In this document: positions 1 through 7,966 of the stretch, piece after piece
Position numbering within the stretch: the stretch's first letter is position 1
Layout: each line of letters begins with the position of its first letter
From: Sphingomonadales bacterium UBA2369
GTDB lineage: Bacteria > Pseudomonadota > Alphaproteobacteria > Sphingomonadales > Sphingomonadaceae
Direction: 5' to 3'
Assembly: GCA_002344055.1 (NCBI GenBank)
Contig: DDTH01000006.1
Span: 659,037-723,036 of the forward strand
DNA: 64,000 nt
Program-made: the position numbers and the translations under genes
The notes under the pieces: generated by a model
Database searches by the model: none
What the model was told of the DNA's origin: nothing
What the model saw: only the letters and a program-made list of their open reading frames with translations

Positions 1-326
1 AGCAAGGCGACCGGCAGGAGCCGCGCGAATATGTTCGGCTCGAGTCCCAACGCATTGGCCGTGCCGAAGATCGCCCGGTACAGCCACGGACAGACCGACT
101 GCCAATAATCGGCGAGCAGATCGCCGCGCATCGCCAGTTCGTCGTCGAGGCGGCTCATCCAGGTCAGGAATTGCCGTGCATCGTCCTGGATCGTGAAGGG
201 CGAGACGGTCAGCGTGCCAGGCAGGAAGAAGGCATTGTAGAGATAGACCAGAGCCGTTGCCACGGTCCCGGCGAACAGCAGGTTCCGCCAGCCGCGCTCA
301 CTCTCGATATCGGGGAGAATCTTCAC
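1..326 (-). CDS. Membrane protein, N-terminal part only (runs off the window)
   Basis: The visible 108 residues start at a GTG that overlaps the stop of the upstream flippase-like gene (GTGA), so the two are translationally coupled. A short cytoplasmic N-terminus is followed by one hydrophobic segment (about residues 15-33) and then a soluble stretch with DDARQFLTW. That layout, together with the neighbouring glycosyltransferase genes, resembles membrane glycosyltransferases of the GT-C type with an acidic first periplasmic loop, but the diagnostic body of the protein lies outside the window. Only the partial open frame and its coupling are seen; the function is inference. Confidence 0.6.
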   Translation of the reverse strand, partial: MKILPDIESERGWRNLLFAGTVATALVYLYNAFFLPGTLTVSPFTIQDDARQFLTWMSRLDDELAMRGDLLADYWQSVCPWLYRAIFGTANALGLEPNIFARLLPVAL

Positions 327-1261
327 GCGCGCGGCTCCTGCCGGGTTCGGTTGAGATAATCGCCCATGAAGGGCAGGCCGGCAATCGCCGGAATCAGGTA
401 GCGCAAGGTCGCCAGCACGCCGAGCACCGCCGCCGCGCCGGGCGTCAGGAATGGCGCGTAGAGGAACAGGATCGCCGCATCGCGCGTGCCGATCCCGGCC
501 ATGGTGAAGGGCAGCAGCCCCGCCAGGATGGCAAGCGTCGCAAAGGCCATATTGTCGAGGAAGGGCACCTGGCCCAGCGCCTGCGCGAACAGCCAGAATT
601 GCGCGAGGTGTCCGCCCCAGATCAGCAAGCTGACCGTCGCCACGCCGGCGACGCGCTTCCGATCGCTCCAGAACCAGCGCACCGCTTCCTGCCATTCACC
701 GGCAAAGGCGGTCAGCCAGCGCCCGATCTTTCCGGGCGCGATCCGGCCGGCGAGCGCGATCATCCGGCTCGCGATCTTCAGCGGCGACAGCAGCAGGACC
801 AACAGCAGGAGCAGCCCGCCGATCCCGGCCGCGGCGAGCATCAGCCAGACATTGCCCCAGCCGACCCACAGCAGGGCCAGAACGCCCCAGAACAGCAAAG
901 CCGCCATGTCGAGCGAGCGCTCCATCACCACGATGGCGATGGCCAGCTTCATGTCGAAGCCATAGCGGCCGGTCAGCACCAGCCCCTTGGCCAGATCGCC
1001 AAGCTTTGAGGGAAGAACGAGGTTCAGCGTCGAGGCGCCGAGGATCAGGCGTGTCGCCGGCCACAGCCCGATCGGCGTGCGCGTCAGCATGCCGAAGCGC
1101 AGGGCGGTGACCAGAGTCAGCGGGACGATTGTCGCCAGGCCCGCCGCCAGCCACCAGGGATTGGCCGCCGCCATCGCGCCCAGGATCGCGTCCAGATCGA
1201 CCTGCCACCAGATGATCGCCAGCAGGATCAGGCTGACCAGCAACCCGATGAGCTTTTTCAC
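323..1261 (-). CDS. Flippase-like integral membrane protein (LPG synthase TM / UPF0104 type)
   Basis: A 312-residue protein with about eight hydrophobic segments, a conserved SKLGDLAKG motif near residue 85 and a GIGTRDAA motif near residue 255. Both are typical of the lysylphosphatidylglycerol-synthetase TM / AglD-like family, which is linked to lipid or polyprenyl-glycan flipping. I chose the GTG at 1261 (VKKLIG) because the 40-residue extension of the open frame upstream is read through a palindromic intergenic repeat. The last codon overlaps the start of the next gene. Divergent and downstream glycan genes suggest a role in envelope glycolipid assembly. The family is fairly sure; the substrate is unknown. 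Confidence 0.8.
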   Translation of the reverse strand: MKKLIGLLVSLILLAIIWWQVDLDAILGAMAAANPWWLAAGLATIVPLTLVTALRFGMLTRTPIGLWPATRLILGASTLNLVLPSKLGDLAKGLVLTGRYGFDMKLAIAIVVMERSLDMAALLFWGVLALLWVGWGNVWLMLAAAGIGGLLLLLVLLLSPLKIASRMIALAGRIAPGKIGRWLTAFAGEWQEAVRWFWSDRKRVAGVATVSLLIWGGHLAQFWLFAQALGQVPFLDNMAFATLAILAGLLPFTMAGIGTRDAAILFLYAPFLTPGAAAVLGVLATLRYLIPAIAGLPFMGDYLNRTRQEPRA

Positions 1262-1263
1262 GT

Positions 1264-1393
1264 CTTGACCCTCCCCCCTTGTGGGGGAGGGTTGGGTGGG
1301 GAGCTCGGCCGCGTCTGCGGCCGAAAGGAAACTTCTGCGAGCCTGACCGGCTCGCGCCCCAACCCCAACCCCTCCCCACAAGGGGGAAGGGCT
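1264..1393. repeat. G/C-rich palindromic intergenic repeat
   Basis: Two inverted arms, 1269-1301 and 1357-1391, are rich in CCCTCCCC/GGGGAGGG with CTTGTGG and CCACAAG cores. They flank an inner CGGCCGC/GCGGCCG palindrome (about 1305-1323). Read as protein it gives the familiar spurious PSPTRGEG string found in many over-extended alphaproteobacterial gene models. It probably folds into a long cruciform or RNA hairpin between two co-oriented genes. It resembles dispersed REP-like elements; dispersion cannot be tested here. Confidence 0.75.
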
Positions 1394-1427
1394 TTACTGG
1401 GAGAGTCCCCGAAACTCGATTTCAACC

Positions 1428-2417
1428 TCATCCGGCCGGCGGCGGGCTGGGCGGCACCCGCTCTCTGTCCCGCAGGGCGGCATCCGCCAGCTCCTTGCGC
1501 TTCATATATTGAATGTCCTGCAGCAGCCGCCGGTTGATCGCGAAAAGCTCGCCGAGCAGCCCCGCCACCCAGAAGATCAACGCGCCGATCAGCAGCACCG
1601 CCGCCGCGACCAGGCTCGGCACGTGCGCCCGCTCCGTGCCCATGAAGTAGAGCACCAGCCAGCGCGTCATCAGGATCGCGCCGAGAATGGCTGGAATCAG
1701 GCCCAGCAGGAAGAAGGTCTTGCCCGGCTTGTAGACGAAGAAAGCCTTGAGGATCGACGACATCGACCGGCGGACATAGTCGCCGATCGATTTCACCAGC
1801 CGCGACGGCCTGGTCTCGCCATTCACCCCGGTCGGCACGGAAATGATGCGGAAATCGCTCAGCCCCGCCTGGATGATCGATTCCAGCGTGTAAGTGTAAT
1901 TGTCGAAGACGTTGATGCGCAAAGCGACGTCGCGGGTCAGGGCGCGAAAGCCGCTCGGCGCGTCCGCGACCTTGGTGCGCGAGACGATCTGCACGACCCG
2001 GCTGCCGAGCTTCTGCAGGAAGCGCTTGGTGCGGCTGAAATGCTCGATGTCCGGAATCGGCCGCGCGCCGATCACATATTGCGCCTGCCGGTCCAGGATC
2101 GGCTGGATCAATTTGGGAATGTCGGCCGCGTCATATTGATTGTCGGCATCGGTGTTGACGATGATGTCCGCGCCTTCTGCCAGGCCACGCTGAAGACCGG
2201 CCATGAAGCCGTGCGCGAGGCCCATGTTCACCGGCAGATCGACGATATGATCGACGCCATGCGCCTTGGCGACCTCGACGGTGCGGTCCTTGCTGCCGTC
2301 ATTGATGATCAGCCATTCGATCTTGTCGATGCCGGGCAGCTCGCGCGGCAGATGGCTCAGCGCCTCCGGAAGCGATTCCTCTTCATTGTAGCAGGGGATC
2401 TGGATGATCAGCTTCAC
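1428..2417 (-). CDS. Family 2 glycosyltransferase, DPM1-like with two C-terminal TM segments
   Basis: 329 residues. The N-terminal GT-A domain has the nucleotide-sugar signature IPCYNEEES (about 7-15), NDGS (39-42) and the DxD-type metal site DAD (90-92). Two hydrophobic helices near 250-310 anchor it in the inner membrane, as in polyprenyl-phosphate sugar transferases of the dolichol-phosphate mannosyltransferase family. I prefer the GTG at 2417, which gives VKLIIQIPCYNEE exactly at the family N-terminus, over an ATG 87 bases upstream. It likely charges undecaprenyl phosphate with a sugar for the membrane glycosyltransferases next to it. The sugar cannot be told from sequence. Confidence 0.88.
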   Translation of the reverse strand: MKLIIQIPCYNEEESLPEALSHLPRELPGIDKIEWLIINDGSKDRTVEVAKAHGVDHIVDLPVNMGLAHGFMAGLQRGLAEGADIIVNTDADNQYDAADIPKLIQPILDRQAQYVIGARPIPDIEHFSRTKRFLQKLGSRVVQIVSRTKVADAPSGFRALTRDVALRINVFDNYTYTLESIIQAGLSDFRIISVPTGVNGETRPSRLVKSIGDYVRRSMSSILKAFFVYKPGKTFFLLGLIPAILGAILMTRWLVLYFMGTERAHVPSLVAAAVLLIGALIFWVAGLLGELFAINRRLLQDIQYMKRKELADAALRDRERVPPSPPPAG

Positions 2418-2572
2418 GGGGCCAGCTCTTGTGTCGGGAAAGGAATGATCGGGCGCCGCTAAGCGCTCCTGCGCGGCCAAAGCCAACAGAAAAGTTGCCG
2501 TCATTGCCGCTCGCGCCCTACATGCCGCGCCAATTCGGCTGAACTAGGGCAGGGGCCAGCATCATTTCCGGC

Positions 2573-3940
2573 GTGGTTTCAGAGGTGGCGACAAAGCCGA
2601 GCGACGTGGCGGAGCGGCTGCGCAAGCGCGTGGTCCGGCGCGGCATTTGCGTGGGCTGCGGCGCCTGCGTGGCGCTCGATGCAAGTGGCGGTTCGGTGAT
2701 GGACCGGACCAGCAGCGGCCCGAAGCCGGTCTTCGCGCCGGGCGCGAACCTGCCCGAACTCGCCTGGGAAGCCTGCCCGGGCAAGGGCGTCGATTATCCC
2801 AAGCTCTATCTCGACCATTATGGCCGGATGCCGGACTCCTGGCTGGTGGGTCACATCGTCGCGACCCGGACGGGTTTTGCCGGCGACGAGGGCGTCCGGG
2901 CGAAGGGCGCTTCGGGCGGCGTCACGACGGCAGTCCTTCAATACCTGCTCGCTACCGGCCGGATCGACGCGGCGATTGTGGCGAAGCAGGGCGTACCCGC
3001 GCCGCTCGAGGCCAGCGCGGTGATCGCGACCTCGGCCGAGGAGATCCAGGCGGCCGCGCAATCGGTCTATATCCCGGTGTCGATGCTCGACATTCTGTCG
3101 CGGCTCGAACCCGGCAAGCGCTATGCGATCACTTTGGTGCCAGAACAGGCGGCGGCGCTCCGCCGGCTGCAGCATTCGGGCGACGCCCGCGCCCGGCAGA
3201 TCGAATGGGTGCTGGGACCTTATACCGGCACCGCCCTCTATCCATCGGCGATCGACACCTTCGTGCGCTCCCATGGCGTCAAAAAGGATGACGCCGTTAC
3301 CAGCCTGGAATGGCGCGCGGGCGACTGGCCGGGCTATCTCGAGATCAAGACCGCGAGCGGCAAGGTGCTTCGCTCGAAGAAGGTCTATTACAATTTCCTT
3401 ATCCCCTTCTTCGTCACTCGCGCCAGCCTGCAGAGCATGGATTTCGCCAACGAATTCTGTGACCTCAGCGTCGGCGACGCCTGGAGCCCTGTCTTCGAGG
3501 CGGAAGGCGGAGGCCATTCGGTGGTGGTGACACGCACCGCGAAGATGGAGGCTCTGGTCGAGGAAATGGTCGCGGCCGGACTCCTCAAGCTGGAGCGCGA
3601 GGACGACCTCAAGGCCACCGAAATGCACGGCCACATGATAGATTTCAAGAAACGCGGCGGCTACATCCGCAACAATTGGCGACGGCAGATGCTGCTCGCC
3701 GCGCCGCGTTACGGCATGCGGCCCGAGAAGATTCCGGTGTCGCGCAAGATCGCCGAACTCGTCGTCTCAACTTTGTTCACGATCGGCAGCACCTGGCCGG
3801 CGCGCTTCGTGCTGCGCATGATCCCGGAAAAATGGATCGGCCCGGTGTTCAACAAGCTCCGCCTCAGCTGGAAGAATGCGAGCAAGCCGACCAAGCGAAA
3901 GGGCCTCGCCGAATTCCGCATGATCGTGGACGACAAGTGA
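2573..3940 (+). CDS. FrhB-family (coenzyme F420 hydrogenase/dehydrogenase beta subunit-like) protein
   Basis: 455 residues, starting at GTG. A ferredoxin-like CxxCGxC cluster (Cys 26, 29, 32) precedes the FrhB N- and C-terminal domains; DLSVGDAW near residue 300 is characteristic of the family. Bacteria without F420-dependent methanogenesis carry such proteins in exopolysaccharide clusters, where they probably act as flavin/iron-sulfur oxidoreductases on sugars. Here it heads a three-gene run with an uncharacterised toroid-like protein (GTGA overlap) and a GT4 glycosyltransferase. The C-terminal 70 residues are basic and hydrophobic and may sit on the membrane. The family is clear; the reaction is unknown. 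Confidence 0.82.
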   Translation: MVSEVATKPSDVAERLRKRVVRRGICVGCGACVALDASGGSVMDRTSSGPKPVFAPGANLPELAWEACPGKGVDYPKLYLDHYGRMPDSWLVGHIVATRTGFAGDEGVRAKGASGGVTTAVLQYLLATGRIDAAIVAKQGVPAPLEASAVIATSAEEIQAAAQSVYIPVSMLDILSRLEPGKRYAITLVPEQAAALRRLQHSGDARARQIEWVLGPYTGTALYPSAIDTFVRSHGVKKDDAVTSLEWRAGDWPGYLEIKTASGKVLRSKKVYYNFLIPFFVTRASLQSMDFANEFCDLSVGDAWSPVFEAEGGGHSVVVTRTAKMEALVEEMVAAGLLKLEREDDLKATEMHGHMIDFKKRGGYIRNNWRRQMLLAAPRYGMRPEKIPVSRKIAELVVSTLFTIGSTWPARFVLRMIPEKWIGPVFNKLRLSWKNASKPTKRKGLAEFRMIVDDK

Positions 3941-5520
3941 GCGTCGACCTTCACGCACCGCTGCTGGTCGTCGCGCGGCGCTGGCTGCCGCGCATCCTGA
4001 CACAGATCTGCCGCGACCCCACCTCGCCGCTCTACGGCTGCGCGGACCGGAACTGGTGGCACTACAAGATCCGGGACTTCTCCTCGATCATCCTGCAGCA
4101 GGCCGGCTACGCGCTGCATCAGGCGGCGAAGCTGCCGGAGTGGAGCGCCGAACGCGAAGCGCTCGATGCCGTCGCCGCAGCGAGCGCGCGCTTCTGGAAT
4201 GTCCGTGCGCAGAAGCATTACGCCTTCGAGGAATATTATCCTTGGGAGCAGGGTTATCCGCCCCTCGCCTTCGCGACTCTGGCGGTGGCGAAGCTGGTCG
4301 ACGAAGGCGTGGTGCCGGTCGAGGATGTCCGCGCCGGACTCCGAATCGCCGCCCGCCAGCTGCGCACCCGTTTCGAGGACAAGGCGGCCAATCAGCAGGT
4401 CGCCGGCCTCGCCGCTCTGGCCTGGGTGGACAAGGTGCTGCCGGACGAGGCCGACGCGGCCGCCTTCGCTGCGCAGAAGGCCAAGACGCTGGCGCTCCAG
4501 CACGCAGAAGGCTGGTATTGGGAATATGACGGTCCGGACGTCGGCTATCTCGCGGTGACGATCGATTGCCTGTGGGACCTGTATGACGCCACTGGCGATT
4601 CCGAGTACCGCGCCAGCATCGCCAGTGCTTTGTCCTATATGGCCGAATATCCCGCCGCCGCGCCGAACGGGATCGGCCTGCACAACAGCCGCAACACCGA
4701 TTATCTCGTCCCCTACGGCATCGTCCGGTCGGCGCTGGAAGGTGAGGAGGCCGAGCGCCGCGATGCGGCAGCGGTCGCGATCTGGGCTTTTGCGAAGGCC
4801 GATGGCGACGATCACACCTATGCCGCGACCGACGATCGCTACATCTGCCACTATATCGGCCATTCCGTGCTCCGCGCCATGGCGCTGCTCGGCCCCGGCG
4901 GGCGTCTCGCGGACGAGGCTCAGAGGCCGGAGCCGCGCCTGCTCGACGGTTGCGGTCATTATCTGGAACCCGGCCTGATCGTCTCGGCCCGCAAGGGCGG
5001 CATCGTCACCCTAACCGGAGAAAATGCCGAGGCGAGCGACTTCGGCTGGATCATTGCGCGCGGGAAGACCCAGTTTGTCACCCATTGGTGGAGCCCGGAC
5101 TGGACGTTCCGCTCCGAAGAGGGCGCCGTGACGGTGGAAGGCCGCTTCTTCTCCCACAGCGAGAAGCTCTCGACGCCGTTCAAGCATATCGTGCTGCGTG
5201 TCTTGAGCTTCGTGCTCGGCCGCCGCCTGATCGCGATCCTGAAGCGCGTGCTGATCTTCAAGCGCGGCGGCAAGGCGGAGCCGGCCTTCACTCGCCGCAT
5301 CCGCCGCGACGGTCCGGGCCTGGAGATTAGCGACCGGATCGAAGGGATGCGCGACGACGACGTCCTGCTGCGCGCACCACGCGCCTCGAAGCGTCATGTC
5401 GCCAGCGCCGACAGTTATCACCCGCAGGACATGGCGCTGCTGCGCGGCTATGCGCTCACCGAAGAACGCCGCGACATTGACGGCGCGGTCGAGATCGTCA
5501 CCCGCATCGCCCCGCGCTGA
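3937..5520 (+). CDS. Uncharacterised 527-residue protein of glycan cluster, predicted alpha/alpha-toroid
   Basis: Starts at a GTG overlapping the stop of the FrhB-like gene (GTGA), which settles the start against a longer open frame beginning inside that gene. The first two thirds are helical with repeated aromatic patches (WWHYKIRDFSS, EEYYPWEQGYPP, AEGWYWEYDGPDVGYL), recalling the (alpha/alpha)6 barrels of heparinase-like and unsaturated-glycuronyl enzymes. The last third (from about 350) has a beta-rich heparinase II/III-like appearance with GKTQFVTHWW. I see no certain catalytic signature. Its placement between an FrhB-like protein and a GT4 enzyme argues for polysaccharide modification or turnover. 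Confidence 0.65.
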   Translation: MSVDLHAPLLVVARRWLPRILTQICRDPTSPLYGCADRNWWHYKIRDFSSIILQQAGYALHQAAKLPEWSAEREALDAVAAASARFWNVRAQKHYAFEEYYPWEQGYPPLAFATLAVAKLVDEGVVPVEDVRAGLRIAARQLRTRFEDKAANQQVAGLAALAWVDKVLPDEADAAAFAAQKAKTLALQHAEGWYWEYDGPDVGYLAVTIDCLWDLYDATGDSEYRASIASALSYMAEYPAAAPNGIGLHNSRNTDYLVPYGIVRSALEGEEAERRDAAAVAIWAFAKADGDDHTYAATDDRYICHYIGHSVLRAMALLGPGGRLADEAQRPEPRLLDGCGHYLEPGLIVSARKGGIVTLTGENAEASDFGWIIARGKTQFVTHWWSPDWTFRSEEGAVTVEGRFFSHSEKLSTPFKHIVLRVLSFVLGRRLIAILKRVLIFKRGGKAEPAFTRRIRRDGPGLEISDRIEGMRDDDVLLRAPRASKRHVASADSYHPQDMALLRGYALTEERRDIDGAVEIVTRIAPR

Positions 5521-5618
5521 CAGCCTTGATTGCGCCCCACAGCGCGCCATCTTTTCGACACGCCGCTTCGGCATAGGCGGCGCGACTTGAGTTGCGGGCG
5601 ATCGGACGCGAAGTGGAC

Positions 5619-6866
5619 ATGAGCAGGATCGAGACCGAGGGGGCAGCGCCGCTCGGCGGCAAGGCCGCGGGGCTGCGCATCGCGCTCTTCTCGGGCAATT
5701 ACAACATGGTACGGGATGGCGCGAACAAGGCGCTGAACCGGCTCGTCCGCTATCTGCTCGATCATGGTGCCGAGGTGCGCGTCTATTCGCCGACCATCCC
5801 CAATCCGGGCTTTGAGCCGGCCGGCGACCTTGTATCGGTCCGTTCCGTGGCGATCCCGACGCGCAAGGAATATCGCCTGGCCACCGGGCTGTCGAAGCGC
5901 GTCAAGGACGACATTCGCGACTTTTCGCCGAACGTCATGCACATTTCCGCGCCGGACATTCTGGGCCGCAAGGCGCAGACCTTCGCGGCCGAACTCGGCG
6001 TGCCGGTCGTCGCCAGCCTGCACACCTTGTTCCAGACCTATCTCACCTATTACGGCCTCGATTTCCTCCGGCCGATGGGCGAGCGCTATCTCGACCGCTT
6101 CTACGGTCGCTGCGACTTCGTGCTCGCGCCGAACGAATTGCTGGCGCAGGATCTGCGGAAAAGCACCGGTCTGGGCGATCACATCCACATCTGGAGCCGT
6201 GGCGTCGATCACAATCTCTGGAACCCGGCTAGGCGCGACATGGCCTGGCGTCGCGCGCATGGCTATGCCGATGATGAGGTTGTCCTGCTCTTCTTCGGCC
6301 GGTTGGTGAAGGAAAAGGGCCTCGACGTGTTCGAGGATGTGGTGAAGGCGTTGCGCGCTCGCGGGCGCAAGGTGCGGCCGTTGGTCGTTGGTGCGGGTCC
6401 GGCGGGCGATGATCTGGCTGGGCGGATCGGCGAGGCAGTGTTCACTGGCCACGTCGAGGGTGCCGCTTTGGCGCGCGCTGTCGCCAGTGCCGATATCCTG
6501 ATCAATCCCAGCACTACCGAGGCGTTCGGCAACGTAAATCTGGAGGCGATGGCCTCCGGCATTGCCCTGATCAGCGCCGAGGCGCCTGCCGCGCGATCGC
6601 TGATCGGCGACGGCATGACCGGTCTCCTCGTGCCGCCCCGCGATGCCGCCGCTTATGCCGACGCGGTCGAGGCGCTGATGGATGATCCGGCGCGCCTGCG
6701 TTCATTCGCGAAGGCGGGCGTCGAGGCGAGCAAGGCCTATCGCTGGTCGACCATCCTCGATCGGGTGATCGACACGTATCACCTGGCCGTGGCGGAAGGT
6801 CCGCATCTGCGCGATCCCAAGGTCCAGGCGGTTGCCGCGCGGCGCCGGGCGATGGCCACCGCCTAA
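5619..6866 (+). CDS. Family 4 glycosyltransferase (GT-B fold)
   Basis: 415 residues. The N-terminal Rossmann domain opens LRIALFSGNYNMVRDG. The C-terminal half has FFGRLVKEKGLDVF and the EAFGNVNLE retaining-GT motif (EX7E) followed by MASG, the donor-binding signature of GT4. It resembles the mannosyltransferase MgtA/PimB group that transfers GDP- or UDP-sugars to lipids. I chose the ATG at 5619; a TTG 27 bases earlier is also in frame. It ends in a 4-base tail-to-tail overlap with the Nudix gene. It is most likely the transferase of the preceding glycan operon. Confidence 0.85.
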   Translation: MSRIETEGAAPLGGKAAGLRIALFSGNYNMVRDGANKALNRLVRYLLDHGAEVRVYSPTIPNPGFEPAGDLVSVRSVAIPTRKEYRLATGLSKRVKDDIRDFSPNVMHISAPDILGRKAQTFAAELGVPVVASLHTLFQTYLTYYGLDFLRPMGERYLDRFYGRCDFVLAPNELLAQDLRKSTGLGDHIHIWSRGVDHNLWNPARRDMAWRRAHGYADDEVVLLFFGRLVKEKGLDVFEDVVKALRARGRKVRPLVVGAGPAGDDLAGRIGEAVFTGHVEGAALARAVASADILINPSTTEAFGNVNLEAMASGIALISAEAPAARSLIGDGMTGLLVPPRDAAAYADAVEALMDDPARLRSFAKAGVEASKAYRWSTILDRVIDTYHLAVAEGPHLRDPKVQAVAARRRAMATA

Positions 6867-7603
6867 CGCCGCCGCGCGGTCTCCAGCAATTCGGCGGTGA
6901 TTGGATAGCCAAGACCGTCCGGGATGCAGAGCCACTTGGCGCCTTCTCGCTGTTCCAGCCATGGTGTGATCGTCTGTACAGGATGGCGCAGTGCGTCGGC
7001 CCGCGCCTCAGCGAAGCTGGCGAAGCGGGCCAGGCGTTCGAGATTGCGCCGGGTCGGAAAGATGGCGTGCGCCTCGCCGGCATCGAGTTCCGCGAGAATC
7101 GCCGCCGCGCTCGCCCAGAAAACCCGCGTCGCCTCGCCGGGCTGGGCAACAGGTTCCGCTGCATCGACGGGCGCTTCGGCCAGATAGAAAAGCGCGTCGA
7201 ACCGGCGCGTTTCGCGGAAATTGGGGCACCAGCGTGCAAAGGGGATCAGGGTGTCGAGGTCGAGGCCAAGTCCTTCGGCGGAGAGCAGGCCGGCGAACGG
7301 CTTTCCTGCCAGCAGCCCCTCGCGTACGCGCAAAATCCCTTCATGGTCTCCGCCACGGACGGCGGCGGCGATGCCGGTTTCCTCCAGCGTCTCGCGGATC
7401 GCGGCGATCCGCGCGGCGGAATCTTCGGAGGTTGCGGCATCATGGTCCTGCGCCTCGATCCGGCCGCCCGGGAACACCAGGGCCCCGGCGGCGAAGGCCA
7501 TGTGGCCGGGCCGCTCCATCATCAGCAATTCGGGCGGGCCGCTGTCAGCCGGCCGCATCAGCACCAAAGTCGCGGCGGGAATCGGTGGGGGAAGATCCTC
7601 CAT
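6863..7603 (-). CDS. Nudix hydrolase
   Basis: 246 residues. The Nudix box ends in a clean RETLEETGI (70-78), the metal-binding helix that hydrolyses nucleoside diphosphates linked to another moiety. The glycine half (FPGGRIE, 44-50) is separated from it by about ten residues more than in the canonical box, as in NUDT7/NUDT19-like CoA or ADP-ribose pyrophosphatases. The second half is helical and carries a W-rich segment (PVQTITPWLEQREG). It stands alone, convergent to the GT4 gene and upstream of DUF6356. The substrate is not predictable. Confidence 0.85.
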   Translation of the reverse strand: MEDLPPPIPAATLVLMRPADSGPPELLMMERPGHMAFAAGALVFPGGRIEAQDHDAATSEDSAARIAAIRETLEETGIAAAVRGGDHEGILRVREGLLAGKPFAGLLSAEGLGLDLDTLIPFARWCPNFRETRRFDALFYLAEAPVDAAEPVAQPGEATRVFWASAAAILAELDAGEAHAIFPTRRNLERLARFASFAEARADALRHPVQTITPWLEQREGAKWLCIPDGLGYPITAELLETARRR

Positions 7604-7648
7604 GCCCTGCAGCTAATGCCCGCGGGCCGGAGGCGAAAGGTCAGCGGC

Positions 7649-7891
7649 TCAGATTTCGAACTCGATCAGCGCCGGAGCCTTGCCGTCGGCGGGCGCATGC
7701 GCCTTCAATTCGTCGTTCAGCCGCACGATCGTGCGGGTCGCCTTGTCGGTGAACAGGCCGGGCAGCAGGCCGTGGACGATGCACGCCCCGCCCGCGACCA
7801 GCAAAGCGCCGCCGATTCGCCATGCCCGCTTCATGTGCGCGCCATAGGCCATGTCCGCTTCTTCGAGATGTTGCCGTCCCGCTCCGGCCAT
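7649..7891 (-). CDS. DUF6356 family small membrane protein
   Basis: An 80-residue protein with one hydrophobic segment (about 27-46) carrying the GGACIVHGLLPGLF signature, followed by a TRTIVRLNDEL segment that is conserved in DUF6356, a family known mainly from sphingomonads. The ATG at 7891 has a purine-rich AAGGGAAGG ribosome site on the minus strand; the longer open frame upstream overlaps the divergent FAD gene and is not coding. No function is known for the family. It is transcribed away from the FAD/NAD(P) gene across a palindrome-bearing intergenic region. Confidence 0.78.
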   Translation of the reverse strand: MAGAGRQHLEEADMAYGAHMKRAWRIGGALLVAGGACIVHGLLPGLFTDKATRTIVRLNDELKAHAPADGKAPALIEFEI

Positions 7892-7915
7892 TGTGCCGTA
7901 CCTTCCCTTGATCCT

Positions 7916-7927
7916 GTGTCCGGACAC
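7916..7927. promoter_or_regulatory. 12-base perfect palindrome in divergent intergenic region
   Basis: GTGTCCGGACAC lies between the divergent DUF6356 and FAD/NAD(P) genes, 25 bases from one start and 40 from the other. This is where a dimeric repressor or activator could control both. Only the symmetry and position are seen; no known operator is matched. Confidence 0.35.
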
Positions 7928-7953
7928 GTTACCCGATCCGCGAGCGCAGGGAC

Positions 7954-7959
7954 AGGGAG
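7954..7959 (+). promoter_or_regulatory. Ribosome binding site AGGGAG fixing a TTG start
   Basis: AGGGAG sits 7 bases before the TTG at 7967. It decides the start of the FAD/NAD(P) gene, whose open frame otherwise extends about 980 bases upstream through the antisense Nudix gene. Confidence 0.7.
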
Positions 7960-7966
7960 TAGAAAT

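Noticed and set aside
257..1009. 250-residue open frame on the plus strand
   Set aside because: Arg/Gln/Pro-rich low-complexity translation, antisense to the flippase-like gene with its clear TM pattern.
1262..1381. 40-residue N-terminal extension of the flippase-like gene
   Set aside because: It is read through a palindromic repeat (PSPTRGEG-type string); GTG 1261 fits the family start.
6983..7966. 328-residue N-terminal extension of the FAD/NAD(P) gene
   Set aside because: Antisense to the Nudix gene and of shadow composition; AGGGAG before TTG 7967 and the GxGxxG motif right after it fix the start.
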